A stretch of DNA of 64,000 nt, taken from assembly GCA_963784425.1 (NCBI GenBank), contig CAWARM010000011.1:868001-932000 (forward strand), read 5' to 3'. This stretch comes from SHZL01 sp963784425 (GTDB lineage: Bacteria; Pseudomonadota; Gammaproteobacteria; Xanthomonadales; SZUA-36). This document shows, piece after piece, positions 53,410 through 61,492 of this stretch (positions are counted from its first letter, which is position 1; the number at the start of each line of letters is the position of its first letter). The translations under genes and the position numbers were made by a program. The notes below the pieces were generated by a model that was not told the DNA's origin, ran no database searches, and saw only the letters and a program-made list of their open reading frames with translations.

Positions 53410-54069
53410 ACACGGATCGACTCCTGGCGCAAAAGATACTGGTCGCAGAAGCAGCACTGGCCTTTGTGAAACACGACTCAGTGCTTGGCATAGGCACGGG
53501 CAGCACCGTCAACTGTTTCATCGATGCCCTGGTTGCCAGCCGCACTCACCTGGAAGCTGCGGTCTCTTCTTCGGATGCGACCACTGCGCAGGCTCAAATC
53601 TGCCGGAATCAACGTCATCGAACTCAATCACGCGGGTTCCCTGGATCTTTATATTGATGGCGCGGACGAATTCGACTCCCACCGCCGCCTGATCAAGGGC
53701 GGCGGGGGCGCACTGACTCGCGAGAAAATTGTAGCCGCCGCCAGCCGGAAGTTTGTCTGCATCGTGGATGAGAGCAAGAAAGTGGGCGTGCTCGGCAAAT
53801 TCCCTCTGCCAATCGAAGTCATCCCCATGGCCCGCAGCTTCGTGGCCAGGCAATTGGTGGCAATGGGTGGTCAGCCAGAGCTGCGCACGGGATTCGTAAC
53901 CGACAACGGTAACGTGATCCTGGACGTGCACAATCTTGACCTGGTCGACCCTGTAGCAGTTGAGAAACACATCAATAACCTGCCCGGCGTGGTCACCTGC
54001 GGTTTATTTGCGATCAGGCCGGCCGATGTGGTGCTGATGGCCACGGCCGGCGGCGTGGTTACTTTCTAG
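53406..54069 (+). CDS. rpiA: Ribose-5-phosphate isomerase A, interrupted by a one-base frameshift
   Basis: Interconverts ribose-5-P and ribulose-5-P. The first frame (ATG at 53406) gives LLAQKILVAEAALAFVKHD, GIGTGSTVNCFIDAL and AVSSSDATT. The rest, from about 53590 in another frame, gives RLKSAGINVIELN, YIDGADEFDSHRRLIKGGGGALTREKIVA, KFPLPIEVIPMARSFVARQL and VTDNGNVILDVHNL. E. coli RpiA has one residue where this sequence has four bases (GCGC, 53586-53589), so one base is extra. Restored length is about 221 aa. The start overlaps the EVE gene. A sequencing error is likelier than loss of a core enzyme. Confidence 0.87.
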
Positions 54070-54096
54070 GAAAGCTCTGAATAAATCAGAGTTTCC
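54069..54096. repeat. Dispersed palindrome copy B, between rpiA and the TlpA-like gene
   Basis: Palindrome around CTCTGA-ATAAA-TCAGAG with outer GGAAA/TTTCC. It lies directly between the rpiA stop and the convergent TlpA-gene stop (TAG at 54097-54099). It could act as a terminator stem, but there is no T tract. Confidence 0.75.
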
Positions 54097-55353
54097 CTAG
54101 GGAGCCGCCTCTGCCAGCAACTCGTCCATGATTTGGTCGAAATCGGTGCGGAACTTGGCGTAATGCGCACCCGTTCCGGGGCCGGAGAATCCGGTATGTA
54201 TGCGTCGCACCTTGCCCGCTCGATCCAGGAAAATCATGGTCGGAAATGCCACCACCGCGTTCAGCATGGGCAGCGTCTCCGCAGCCTGTACCTTGTCTGA
54301 AACGCCGGCCACCAGCACTTCGTACTCAATGCCATACTGGTCACGCAGGGCTTTCCCCTGTGCCGCAGCCCGCGCAAAATCATCGAAGTGTTCATACAGC
54401 AGGGTGATGATTTCCACGCCACGATCACGGTTCCGCCTGAAGTAATCCGTCAGGAACGCCACTTCATCTGCACAGTTCGGACACCAGGTGCCTGACAGGG
54501 TCACCAGCACCACTTTGCCCTTGAATGCCTCATCTGCAAGCGAAACCGGATGGCCATCCAGGTCAGGAAACGTGAAAGCCAGCGAGTCGTAGCCTTCTTT
54601 CAAAAAGGTCAAGGCATACGGGTCTGCCAGCTTTGCGTCGAAGTTTTTCCGGGCCACCCAGCTATCGTGTCCACGGGTACCCGACCACATGTCTCCGGCC
54701 AGCACGCCATTGCCATCCATCAGTGCGGTAAATACATAGGCATGTGCACCGTCAAAAGTTGACAGTTTCAACTGCCTTTCATTCACCTCGCCCTCCAGGA
54801 AGCGGTAGTCTCCGGTGGGGGTGAGAAAGGTTCCCACCACGTGGCTACCCTGCTGGTCCAGTTCGGCCACGGCCTGGATTGTTTTACCGTCGTCTTCGCC
54901 GCCCTCTTCAGTAAAAACGACTTCCCAACGACCGGTGACATCCGCCGCCGCTACCGGGTCCGGGGAAAAGCGGTAGGCAAGTCCGCGTGTGCCGCTAACC
55001 GGCATGCGCTGTTCATAGCCGCGCTTGACCAGTGTGAGTTCACCCGTCATGTGATCGCCCGACAGCTCCAGGTCCAGGGTGTTGTTGAAGGTCGGAAACC
55101 GCAATCGCAAATGGTTTCCGTCGCGATGGATTTCCGGGATGTGAACGCGCTCGGCCCCGTTTTCCAGCCACGCTTCGCTAAAATCTGCAGCCAGGTGTAA
55201 CTGCACCGGCAGGACTTCGTGCGGCAGACTGATCTCCAGCCTCCAATTTTCCGGAGAACCGGGCGAGGTCACTGGCGCTTGGGTTGCGCTGTCGTTGTCG
55301 GCACCGCACGCGACCAGTGCGAGTGCGATCAATAGCCAGAAAAAGTTGCGCAT
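54097..55353 (-). CDS. TlpA-like thioredoxin-fold lipoprotein with large N-terminal beta domain
   Basis: Predicted periplasmic lipoprotein of 418 aa, with lipobox LVAC at Cys16. Residues 30-250 are beta-rich and repeat-like (HLRLRFPTFNNTLDLELSGD; VTGRWEVVFTEEGGEDDGK; HVVGTFLTPTGDYRFLEGEV) and not assigned to a family I know. The C-terminal TlpA/redoxin domain has active site WCPNC (Cys291, Cys294) in LVTLSGTWCPNCADEVAFL and the cis-Pro region AFPTMIFLDRAGKV. It is probably a reductant for exported thiols or heme cysteines, which fits a neighbour with two c-type hemes. A hairpin and T tract lie directly before the ATG. Confidence 0.8.
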   Translation of the reverse strand: MRNFFWLLIALALVACGADNDSATQAPVTSPGSPENWRLEISLPHEVLPVQLHLAADFSEAWLENGAERVHIPEIHRDGNHLRLRFPTFNNTLDLELSGDHMTGELTLVKRGYEQRMPVSGTRGLAYRFSPDPVAAADVTGRWEVVFTEEGGEDDGKTIQAVAELDQQGSHVVGTFLTPTGDYRFLEGEVNERQLKLSTFDGAHAYVFTALMDGNGVLAGDMWSGTRGHDSWVARKNFDAKLADPYALTFLKEGYDSLAFTFPDLDGHPVSLADEAFKGKVVLVTLSGTWCPNCADEVAFLTDYFRRNRDRGVEIITLLYEHFDDFARAAAQGKALRDQYGIEYEVLVAGVSDKVQAAETLPMLNAVVAFPTMIFLDRAGKVRRIHTGFSGPGTGAHYAKFRTDFDQIMDELLAEAAP

Positions 55354-55391
55354 AAAAAAATCCGGTCCTGGTAATCAAACACAGGACCGGA
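55354..55391 (-). terminator. Terminator-like hairpin ending at the TlpA-gene start codon
   Basis: On the minus strand, TCCGGTCCTG and CAGGACCGGA form a perfect 10-bp stem with an 11-nt loop, followed by seven T and then directly ATG. The only Shine-Dalgarno-like sequence (AGGA) is inside the stem. It could terminate the upstream barrel gene or act as an attenuator for the TlpA-like gene. Confidence 0.7.
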
Positions 55392-55421
55392 AGCGTAGCA
55401 GAGCGCTTGCAGTAAAACTTA

Positions 55422-55449
55422 GGGAAGCTCTGAATAAATCAGAGTTTCC
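55422..55449. repeat. Dispersed palindrome copy C, directly after the barrel-gene stop
   Basis: GGGAAGCTCTGA-ATAAA-TCAGAG-TTTCC on the plus strand. On the minus strand it follows the barrel-gene stop codon with no spacing. Same family as copies A (36869) and B (54069). Confidence 0.78.
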
Positions 55450-56751
55450 TCAGAAATCAGCTGTGAGCTGGACCCAGAACTTGGTGGTGTCGGGGTAAGG
55501 TGAGCCTGAACTGGAATTGAACGTGCCGAATTTGAAGTAGACACTGTAATGCTCTGCGAATTTGGTGGACAGGCCGCCGTCAAGCTCCTTGCCCCACTTG
55601 GCCGGGCCCGATTCAGCCTGGAAATCATGGTAAATCAGTTCCCAGGTCCAGGTGCCGATCGGCCCCTTCACGCCACCGTACAGATCATTCAGGCCGGCAT
55701 TGGGTGTTACCAGGAACAGGTCTGCCCAGCCGTTGAAGGCGTGCAGGGTAGCCAGCGGCGTGCGGAACGCGGCGCCGGCGCGCGTGTCGTCGCCACTGAG
55801 TGATTCAAAGCCAATGGAAGGTGTGACCTTCGGCCAGGCCAGCGACACGTTTACGTGATAGTAGTCGGCAGAGTAATCCACCGGGTTGTTATGCGCGCCC
55901 TTCTGGTGGGCGTATTCGAGGGCATAGCCCAGGGTGAGCGACGTGAACTTGTGCAACCCCGCCCAGCGCGATCCGTAGCTGATGGTGGAATAGGAGGCCA
56001 CGTCGTCGTTATTAATGTCGTAGTAATACCCCGTCAACTTGCCAACGTCTTTCCAATCCTTGGCCCCGTTGACCAGCCAGGTCTGGTTGTCATTAGTGCC
56101 AGCTGGAACATCATTGCCATAAATACGATTTACCTGCCACACATAAGCTGTTTGGAAATCAAAGCCACTTGCGGTCTTCTGCTGGAAATAGCCCGCGTCA
56201 AAGGTTTGTTCGTGCTGGCGCCAACCTACACTACCGACAAAGCGCTGGTTGTCATAATTAATGACCTGCTGACCGCCACGCACCAGCGTGCCTTTGGGAT
56301 TCGACCATTGCAGCCAGGCCTGGTTTACGAATGCGCCGGTGACATCCGCCACGACCGGGTATTCATTCTTGTCCGGTGTATTGCCGCCGCCCTGGTCAAA
56401 GTTATCGGCAAAAATCTTTGCGATCCAGTCGACCTCAAGGAAAGCGCCAAATCCATACAAGTCAGCGGTTCTGAAGTTCAGCCGGCTGCGCAGTGTCGAG
56501 GCCAATGCATTCTCATCAAAGTTTTCCTGGTCCACGCTCTCCAGCCGGTAACGAAACTTGACCTGGCCTTTGCCCTTGGTGAACGCTTCAGTGAAGCTGC
56601 TTGCGGTCGGGGGCGGGGCGCTTGCGACTGGAGGCGGAGGAGTTGCGGGCTGCGCCACAGGGCTTGCAGCCTGGACCTGGGTGAATACAGTGCCGAGCAG
56701 CAACAGGCCGGCAGCTGCCTTTCTGGCGAACTGCAGGTACGTGGTTTTCAT
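55450..56751 (-). CDS. Outer-membrane beta-barrel protein (alginate-export/porin type)
   Basis: Protein of 433 aa from the ATG at 56751, six bases after GAGGAGG. The signal peptide ends near VQA-ASP and is followed by a Pro-rich linker and a barrel. Strand-like segments alternate throughout: QVKFRYRLESVDQENFDENALASTLRSRLNFRT, FLEVDWIAKIFADNFDQGGG and the AWLQWSNPKGTLVRGGQQVINYDNQRFVGSVGWRQ turn. The final residue is Phe (WVQLTADF). This pattern matches alginate_exp-domain barrels, which often transport substrates other than alginate. It follows nirS by about 80 nt, which include a hairpin. It may let nitrite or another small solute through. Confidence 0.78.
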   Translation of the reverse strand: MKTTYLQFARKAAAGLLLLGTVFTQVQAASPVAQPATPPPPVASAPPPTASSFTEAFTKGKGQVKFRYRLESVDQENFDENALASTLRSRLNFRTADLYGFGAFLEVDWIAKIFADNFDQGGGNTPDKNEYPVVADVTGAFVNQAWLQWSNPKGTLVRGGQQVINYDNQRFVGSVGWRQHEQTFDAGYFQQKTASGFDFQTAYVWQVNRIYGNDVPAGTNDNQTWLVNGAKDWKDVGKLTGYYYDINNDDVASYSTISYGSRWAGLHKFTSLTLGYALEYAHQKGAHNNPVDYSADYYHVNVSLAWPKVTPSIGFESLSGDDTRAGAAFRTPLATLHAFNGWADLFLVTPNAGLNDLYGGVKGPIGTWTWELIYHDFQAESGPAKWGKELDGGLSTKFAEHYSVYFKFGTFNSSSGSPYPDTTKFWVQLTADF

Positions 56752-56796
56752 GGTGGACCTCCTCATTGATCCGTCGTGTCTGGAGCAAACCGCAAT

Positions 56797-56824
56797 GGCA
56801 TCCGGGGGATTTGCCCCGGATGCC
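56797..56824 (-). other. Intercistronic hairpin between nirS and the barrel gene
   Basis: GGCATCCGGGG and CCCCGGATGCC form a perfect 11-bp stem. No T tract follows, so it looks more like an mRNA-processing or stability element than a terminator. Confidence 0.65.
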
Positions 56825-56831
56825 CGGTTCA

Positions 56832-58991
56832 TCAGTAAATATCATTCACTGTGTTATGAACGTTGAACTTGCCGGTCGGGGTTATGATCTGGTCTCCCTT
56901 GATGACCTGCTTGAGCTTGCGGGTCTTGTCATCCACGACCACGAGGGCAGACTCCTGCGTCATCCCGCTCCAGACCGAGAACCAGACTTCGCTGCCGTCA
57001 CTGTTGTATTCCGGCTGGACCACGCGTTTGGGTCCTTCGCCCAACTCGGCCCATGCAGCAATCGGCAGGACTTCGTAGCCGGCCGCCAGGTTGTTGATAT
57101 CGAATACCGCAACGGTTTGGGAAATCTTTGGGTCCGGATTCAGCGGAGTATCTACCCACAGGTTGGTCGACGCGGGGTGAGACTTCACGAACAGGGATCC
57201 ACCGCCCTGTCCTTCGAGCGTGCGCACCACTTTCCAGGCGTGTCCTGGATGACCTTCCGGATCCGTGCCCACAAACGTGATGTTGGCATTGCCCAGCGCG
57301 CTGGTCACCCATACCGGCCCGAATTCAGGATCGACAAAGTTGGCGCCACGCCCGGGGTGCGGAATTTTGGTGACATCTGGCATGGCCACCAATTTGCGTT
57401 CCTTGGAATCGATCACCACGATCTTGTTCGACTGGTTGGCCGCGGTGAGGAAGTAGCGCTTGGTTGAGTCCCAACCGCCATCATGCAGAAAACGCGCCGC
57501 GTCGATGGTTGTGATGCTCAGATTATCAACATCCTCGTAATTGACCAGCAGGATCTTGCCGGTTTCCTTCACGTTGACGATGAACTCCGGGTGCTCATGG
57601 GATGCCACGATGGCTGCCACGCGCGGTTCCGGATGGTATTCCTGGGTATCGACCGTCATGCCACGGGTAGAGACGATCTTGAGGGGTTTGAGGGTATTGC
57701 CATCCATGATGGTGAACTGCGGCGGCCAGTAGGAACCGGCAATCGCGTACGTGTCCTCGTAACCGTGGTACTTGGAAGTTTCGACGGAACGCGCCTCCAG
57801 CCCCACCTTGATTTCCGCCACCACCTGCGGTGGGTCCATCCACAGGTCGATCATGTCAAGCCTGGCATCGCGGCCAATGGTAAAAACGTAACGGCCGGAT
57901 GCGGATGGGCGGGAAATGTGTACCGCATAGCCAGTTGGAATGACCGCCACGACTTCCTTGGTGTCACCATCAACAATGGCCACCTTGCCGGCATCGCGCA
58001 AAGTGACGGCAAACATGTTTTCTATGTTCCGCTTATGCTGCGGCTTGGTGGGCCTGTCCTCCGGCGCTACCAGCACTTTCCAGCTGGCCATCATTTCCGC
58101 CATACCCCATTCCGGTGGTGCCGGTGGCTCGTGCTGCAGGAAGCGGGCCATGATATCTACCTGCGCTGGGGTGAGGTCGCCGGACGTACCCCAGTTGGGC
58201 ATGCCCGCGGGTGAGCCGTACGTGATCAACGCTTTCAGGTAGTCAGTGCCCTTTACGCGAGTAATATCCGTGGTCAGGGGCTTGCCGGTTGCGCCTTTGC
58301 GCAACACACCATGGCAGCCGGCACAACGCTGGAAGAAAATCGTCGTGGCCTCGTCGAACTCAGCCTGGGTGATGCCCGGGCCTTCGGAATCAATGAACTT
58401 CTTGGATTCCTCAGCCGTAATGGTACTCGGAGCACCCTGGTAGGCCATTTGACTGGAGCTTGAAACGGGATGGTCTGACGGCCCGGTCACTGCTACACCA
58501 CCCCGTGCGGCGGCCACTTGAGCCGAACTGATTTCACCCCCCGGGTTGCCCCAGGAATTCATCACAAAGGTGACAATGTCTGCCAGGTCGCCGTCCTTCA
58601 GATACGACAGCGCCGGCATGACTCCGTTGTACTCGACTCCAAGGACGGTGATGGGCCCGGACAGCCCATTAAGGGCGGCATTTACCGCGAACATTCCACC
58701 TTCTTTCAGTTTGTCAGAACCTGCCAGGGGCGGGAATGCACCCTTCAGGCCCTGGCCTTCGGTTTGGTGGCAAGCGGCGCAGTTGGTGGAAAAGAGTGTT
58801 TTGCCTTTGGCAATGCGCTCTTCCAGCGTCACGCTCGCCGTTTCTGCAGCGTGGACTGCGACGGCCGGGTCGGCCGCGGGCTGGGCGGGGGGCTGCGCAG
58901 CAGGCGGCGCATTGCCCTGTTCACCCGCGCCACACGCGCTCATGGACAAGGCCAGCACTATACCGGTTATGAGAGAAACACAGATTTTCAT
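56832..58991 (-). CDS. nirS: Cytochrome cd1 nitrite reductase NirS with an extra N-terminal cytochrome c domain
   Basis: Reduces nitrite to nitric oxide. At 719 aa it is about 150 residues longer than ordinary NirS. The N-terminus is lipoprotein-like (SMSAC, Cys20). An added cytochrome c domain has CAACH (71-75) in GKTLFSTNCAACHQTEGQG and FPPLAGS. The usual NirS heme c follows with CAGCH (223-227). The eight-bladed d1 propeller has His358 (d1 ligand), and catalytic His503 (FLHDGGWD) and His545 (IPHPGRGANF), spaced as in Pseudomonas aeruginosa NirS. GGAG lies seven bases before the ATG. No d1 biosynthesis genes (nirF, nirD, nirL, nirG, nirH, nirJ, nirE) are in the window. An FNR/DNR-type promoter lies upstream. 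Confidence 0.93.
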   Translation of the reverse strand: MKICVSLITGIVLALSMSACGAGEQGNAPPAAQPPAQPAADPAVAVHAAETASVTLEERIAKGKTLFSTNCAACHQTEGQGLKGAFPPLAGSDKLKEGGMFAVNAALNGLSGPITVLGVEYNGVMPALSYLKDGDLADIVTFVMNSWGNPGGEISSAQVAAARGGVAVTGPSDHPVSSSSQMAYQGAPSTITAEESKKFIDSEGPGITQAEFDEATTIFFQRCAGCHGVLRKGATGKPLTTDITRVKGTDYLKALITYGSPAGMPNWGTSGDLTPAQVDIMARFLQHEPPAPPEWGMAEMMASWKVLVAPEDRPTKPQHKRNIENMFAVTLRDAGKVAIVDGDTKEVVAVIPTGYAVHISRPSASGRYVFTIGRDARLDMIDLWMDPPQVVAEIKVGLEARSVETSKYHGYEDTYAIAGSYWPPQFTIMDGNTLKPLKIVSTRGMTVDTQEYHPEPRVAAIVASHEHPEFIVNVKETGKILLVNYEDVDNLSITTIDAARFLHDGGWDSTKRYFLTAANQSNKIVVIDSKERKLVAMPDVTKIPHPGRGANFVDPEFGPVWVTSALGNANITFVGTDPEGHPGHAWKVVRTLEGQGGGSLFVKSHPASTNLWVDTPLNPDPKISQTVAVFDINNLAAGYEVLPIAAWAELGEGPKRVVQPEYNSDGSEVWFSVWSGMTQESALVVVDDKTRKLKQVIKGDQIITPTGKFNVHNTVNDIY

Positions 58992-59019
58992 GGTACGGCT
59001 CCAGCTAGAGGAAATTCTT

Positions 59020-59037
59020 ATGAATTAAATGATTCAT
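59020..59037. promoter_or_regulatory. Inverted repeat in the nirS leader, possible NsrR operator
   Basis: ATGAAT-TAAATG-ATTCAT, perfect 6-bp arms, between the predicted transcription start and the ribosome-binding site. The half-sites resemble the ATGYATT halves of NsrR boxes, but the spacing differs by one base. Confidence 0.35.
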
Positions 59038-59050
59038 TTTGTCTGCGTCA

Positions 59051-59092
59051 ATTCTAGGCGGGGAAGCCAGCGCACCATTTGACGCATGTCAT
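59051..59092 (-). promoter_or_regulatory. nirS promoter with FNR/DNR-type box
   Basis: TTGAC-GCAT-GTCAT (59079-59092) is a near-perfect dyad. A -10 TAGAAT lies at 59056-59051 on the minus strand, with 22 bases between. This places the box centre near -41.5, the class II activator position of CRP/FNR proteins. Confidence 0.7.
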
Positions 59093-59125
59093 TTAATCGC
59101 AGAACAACCGGTTTACTAGCCGAAT

Positions 59126-61354
59126 TTAATAGCTGAATCTCGCTGTGAACGAGTAATTCCTGCCCGGCCGGGACAAAATGGGAATCATGGGGTCACTGGC
59201 GTCCAGCCGGGCTACATCCAGCCAACGCCAGTACGTTTCATTGCCAATATTGAACACACCGGCACGTAGTTCCAGCCAGCTGGTGCACCGCCATGCGGTG
59301 GTGAAATCAACAGTGATCCAGGAGGGGGTGGCAAAACGCGGCACGACCACTTCGTCAATGTCATCCGTGTTTTTAGCGGCTGTCACGGTTGAAGCAAGAC
59401 CCAGTTCCCAGGTGCCTGCGGGGGAGACCCAGGAAAGGCCAAGCACTGCCTGCGGCGGCGCAATGCTGTTGAGTGGCTCATCCGTCTGCCGGTTGCTCCC
59501 CTTGGCCCAAAATGCCGATGCTCTTAGCGTCAGGCCTTGCAGCCCATCGCTCCATGCGCCCAGGTCCTGGTCCAAACCAAGGTCCATTCCGTAAATGCGC
59601 GCTTTGCCTACGTTGATTGACTGGAAAATCAGGTCACCGCTTGCTGCGTCAATCCCGATAGGGGTTCGCGACTCAATAAAATCATCATATTCCGTGTCAA
59701 ACAGCGCCAGGCTGAAACGGGAGCTGGACGTGATGCGCCGGGTGCCCAATTCGAAACCATCAGATGTCTCCGATTTCAGGTCCGGGTTGGGAATTGCACG
59801 ATAGCCGAACAGGGGCAGGTCCAGGCCAATGTTGGCGTCTTCAAACGGCGGGGCACGAAAACCGCTCGCATACTGCCCATAGACACTCCAGACATCGCCG
59901 GGGTGATACACGACACCCAGGCGCGGGGTGAAATCGTTCTCGGAAACCGGGGCCACCTGCATGTCGGGAAAATCTTCCAGCCACAGTTCGTCAGGCTTGG
60001 GGTCCAGTTGGTAATCATCCCAGCGTATTGCGGGAATCAGCTCCCATTGCCCGCCTGCGACGCTGATTTCATCCTGTACGAACAAGCCCAGCTCGCGACT
60101 GCGGGAGTTCGGGAAATCCCTCACGGGCAGGGTTTCACCGAGGATGACGTTGGTGGTGGAGCCCGTCAGAAGGTTGGTTTGTAATCCGTCACGCAGTTCC
60201 GATGTGTCCGTCTGCAACCATTGCAGGCCGAGGCCAATGCGGTGCTCCGAGCCGCCCCACTGCTCTGTCCTGAACATGCTGAAATTCAATCCATCATGCT
60301 TCTGGTCATAATTGAACTCGCGCTCCAGGGCTACCGGGGGCACGGCGATGGCCCGGGTTTCATGGGTCAGTTGTTCCGTACTGTAGTCGGTATGGAATAA
60401 CTGCAGGTTGCCCTGCTCCCAACCGCCCCAGGCAAAGTCATACGACAAGGCATACTGCTGGTTGCTGTCGTGATCCGATCCCGCCAGCGCGGTCGTGGTC
60501 TTAAAACGCCGCCCGTAACCGAGCAGCGAATTCATTTGGGTGTCCACGTCCGAGTCCTGCCCCATAGCCGTGAAACGCAAGCGGTTGCCGCCTGGGGTAT
60601 CGAAGGTATAGCGCAACATGAAGTCCTGGCTGTTCCAATTCTGCGGGTCCTGCGGCGTGCCAGATGGCGCCTGGTTTTCCAATTGGTGTCCCGAGCGCAG
60701 GGTGCCGGCGAACAGCAAACCATGAGTGTCGTTACCCACCGCTGCAATGCCCGAACCTACCCAGCTGTCATCGGCGCCCTGGTATCCACCGCGCAAACCC
60801 AGCCAATGGTTTCCAGCCCCGCGCGCCAGGAGGTCATCCGGATCCCAGGTGGTGATGGCAACGATGCCGCCCAGTGCATCCGAGCCATACAGCACCGAGG
60901 CCGGGCCGTACAATACCTCCACCCGCTTGATGCGATCGGTTTCGACCCGCGTCCGCCCGCTGTCAGAAAATGCGCCGACAACAAAGCGGTCACGGACAGT
61001 CATGCCGTCCTGCTGTATTGCTACCCGGTTGCCACCGATACCCCGCACATTAATGCTGGTGGCGCCAAAACGGGTTCCTGAAGTCTCAACCTCAAGGCCA
61101 GGTGCATAGCGCAACAGCCCGTTGATGTCTTCGGCCATGTTGCGCCGAATATCCGCGGCATCGATGACCGTGACCTCCGCGGCGATTTCCGACATGGGCC
61201 GTGGTGATCTGCTGGCCACCACGACCACTTCGTCCAGTTCGTTCGCCTCCGCATCACCGGAGTCAACTTGCTGGGCAAAAAGCGGATTGATTGTTGTGCC
61301 CAGTGCGAAAAGCCCAGTGAACACGAAATTGCGAGACAGGGCGTTTGGGGTCAT
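59126..61354 (-). CDS. TonB-dependent outer-membrane receptor, probably for heme
   Basis: Receptor of 742 aa from the ATG at 61354. The signal peptide is followed by TonB box DEVVVVAS, a plug domain (EVTVIDAADIRRNMAEDINGLLRYAPGLEV, INVRGIGGNRVAIQQDGM) and a 22-stranded barrel ending in NYSFTARFSY with a C-terminal aromatic. The FRAP-like GFRAPPFEDANIGL and NP-x-L-like IPNPDLKSETSDGFELG are typical of heme/hemoglobin receptors, though the substrate is not certain. It is divergent from nsrR, and its promoter carries the same box as nirS. Iron or heme supply would support cd1 nitrite reductase. Confidence 0.88.
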   Translation of the reverse strand: MTPNALSRNFVFTGLFALGTTINPLFAQQVDSGDAEANELDEVVVVASRSPRPMSEIAAEVTVIDAADIRRNMAEDINGLLRYAPGLEVETSGTRFGATSINVRGIGGNRVAIQQDGMTVRDRFVVGAFSDSGRTRVETDRIKRVEVLYGPASVLYGSDALGGIVAITTWDPDDLLARGAGNHWLGLRGGYQGADDSWVGSGIAAVGNDTHGLLFAGTLRSGHQLENQAPSGTPQDPQNWNSQDFMLRYTFDTPGGNRLRFTAMGQDSDVDTQMNSLLGYGRRFKTTTALAGSDHDSNQQYALSYDFAWGGWEQGNLQLFHTDYSTEQLTHETRAIAVPPVALEREFNYDQKHDGLNFSMFRTEQWGGSEHRIGLGLQWLQTDTSELRDGLQTNLLTGSTTNVILGETLPVRDFPNSRSRELGLFVQDEISVAGGQWELIPAIRWDDYQLDPKPDELWLEDFPDMQVAPVSENDFTPRLGVVYHPGDVWSVYGQYASGFRAPPFEDANIGLDLPLFGYRAIPNPDLKSETSDGFELGTRRITSSSRFSLALFDTEYDDFIESRTPIGIDAASGDLIFQSINVGKARIYGMDLGLDQDLGAWSDGLQGLTLRASAFWAKGSNRQTDEPLNSIAPPQAVLGLSWVSPAGTWELGLASTVTAAKNTDDIDEVVVPRFATPSWITVDFTTAWRCTSWLELRAGVFNIGNETYWRWLDVARLDASDPMIPILSRPGRNYSFTARFSY

Positions 61355-61395
61355 GTAATTACCACTCTTCTTTTTGCGGACGACAATGCAGCGGA

Positions 61396-61437
61396 AGAAT
61401 AGGTGCAAACTGCCGCATCATTTATGACATGAGTCAT
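61396..61437 (-). promoter_or_regulatory. TonB-receptor promoter with FNR/DNR-type box
   Basis: A perfect dyad ATGAC-ATGA-GTCAT (61424-61437) has a -10 TATTCT at 61401-61396 on the minus strand, again with 22 bases between. 12 of 14 bases match the nirS box in the best orientation. Confidence 0.65.
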
Positions 61438-61492
61438 GCCGCAACAGAATTACCGGGCTGAGGTGGCTGTTTTTGCAGCAGTTGGATTCGAG

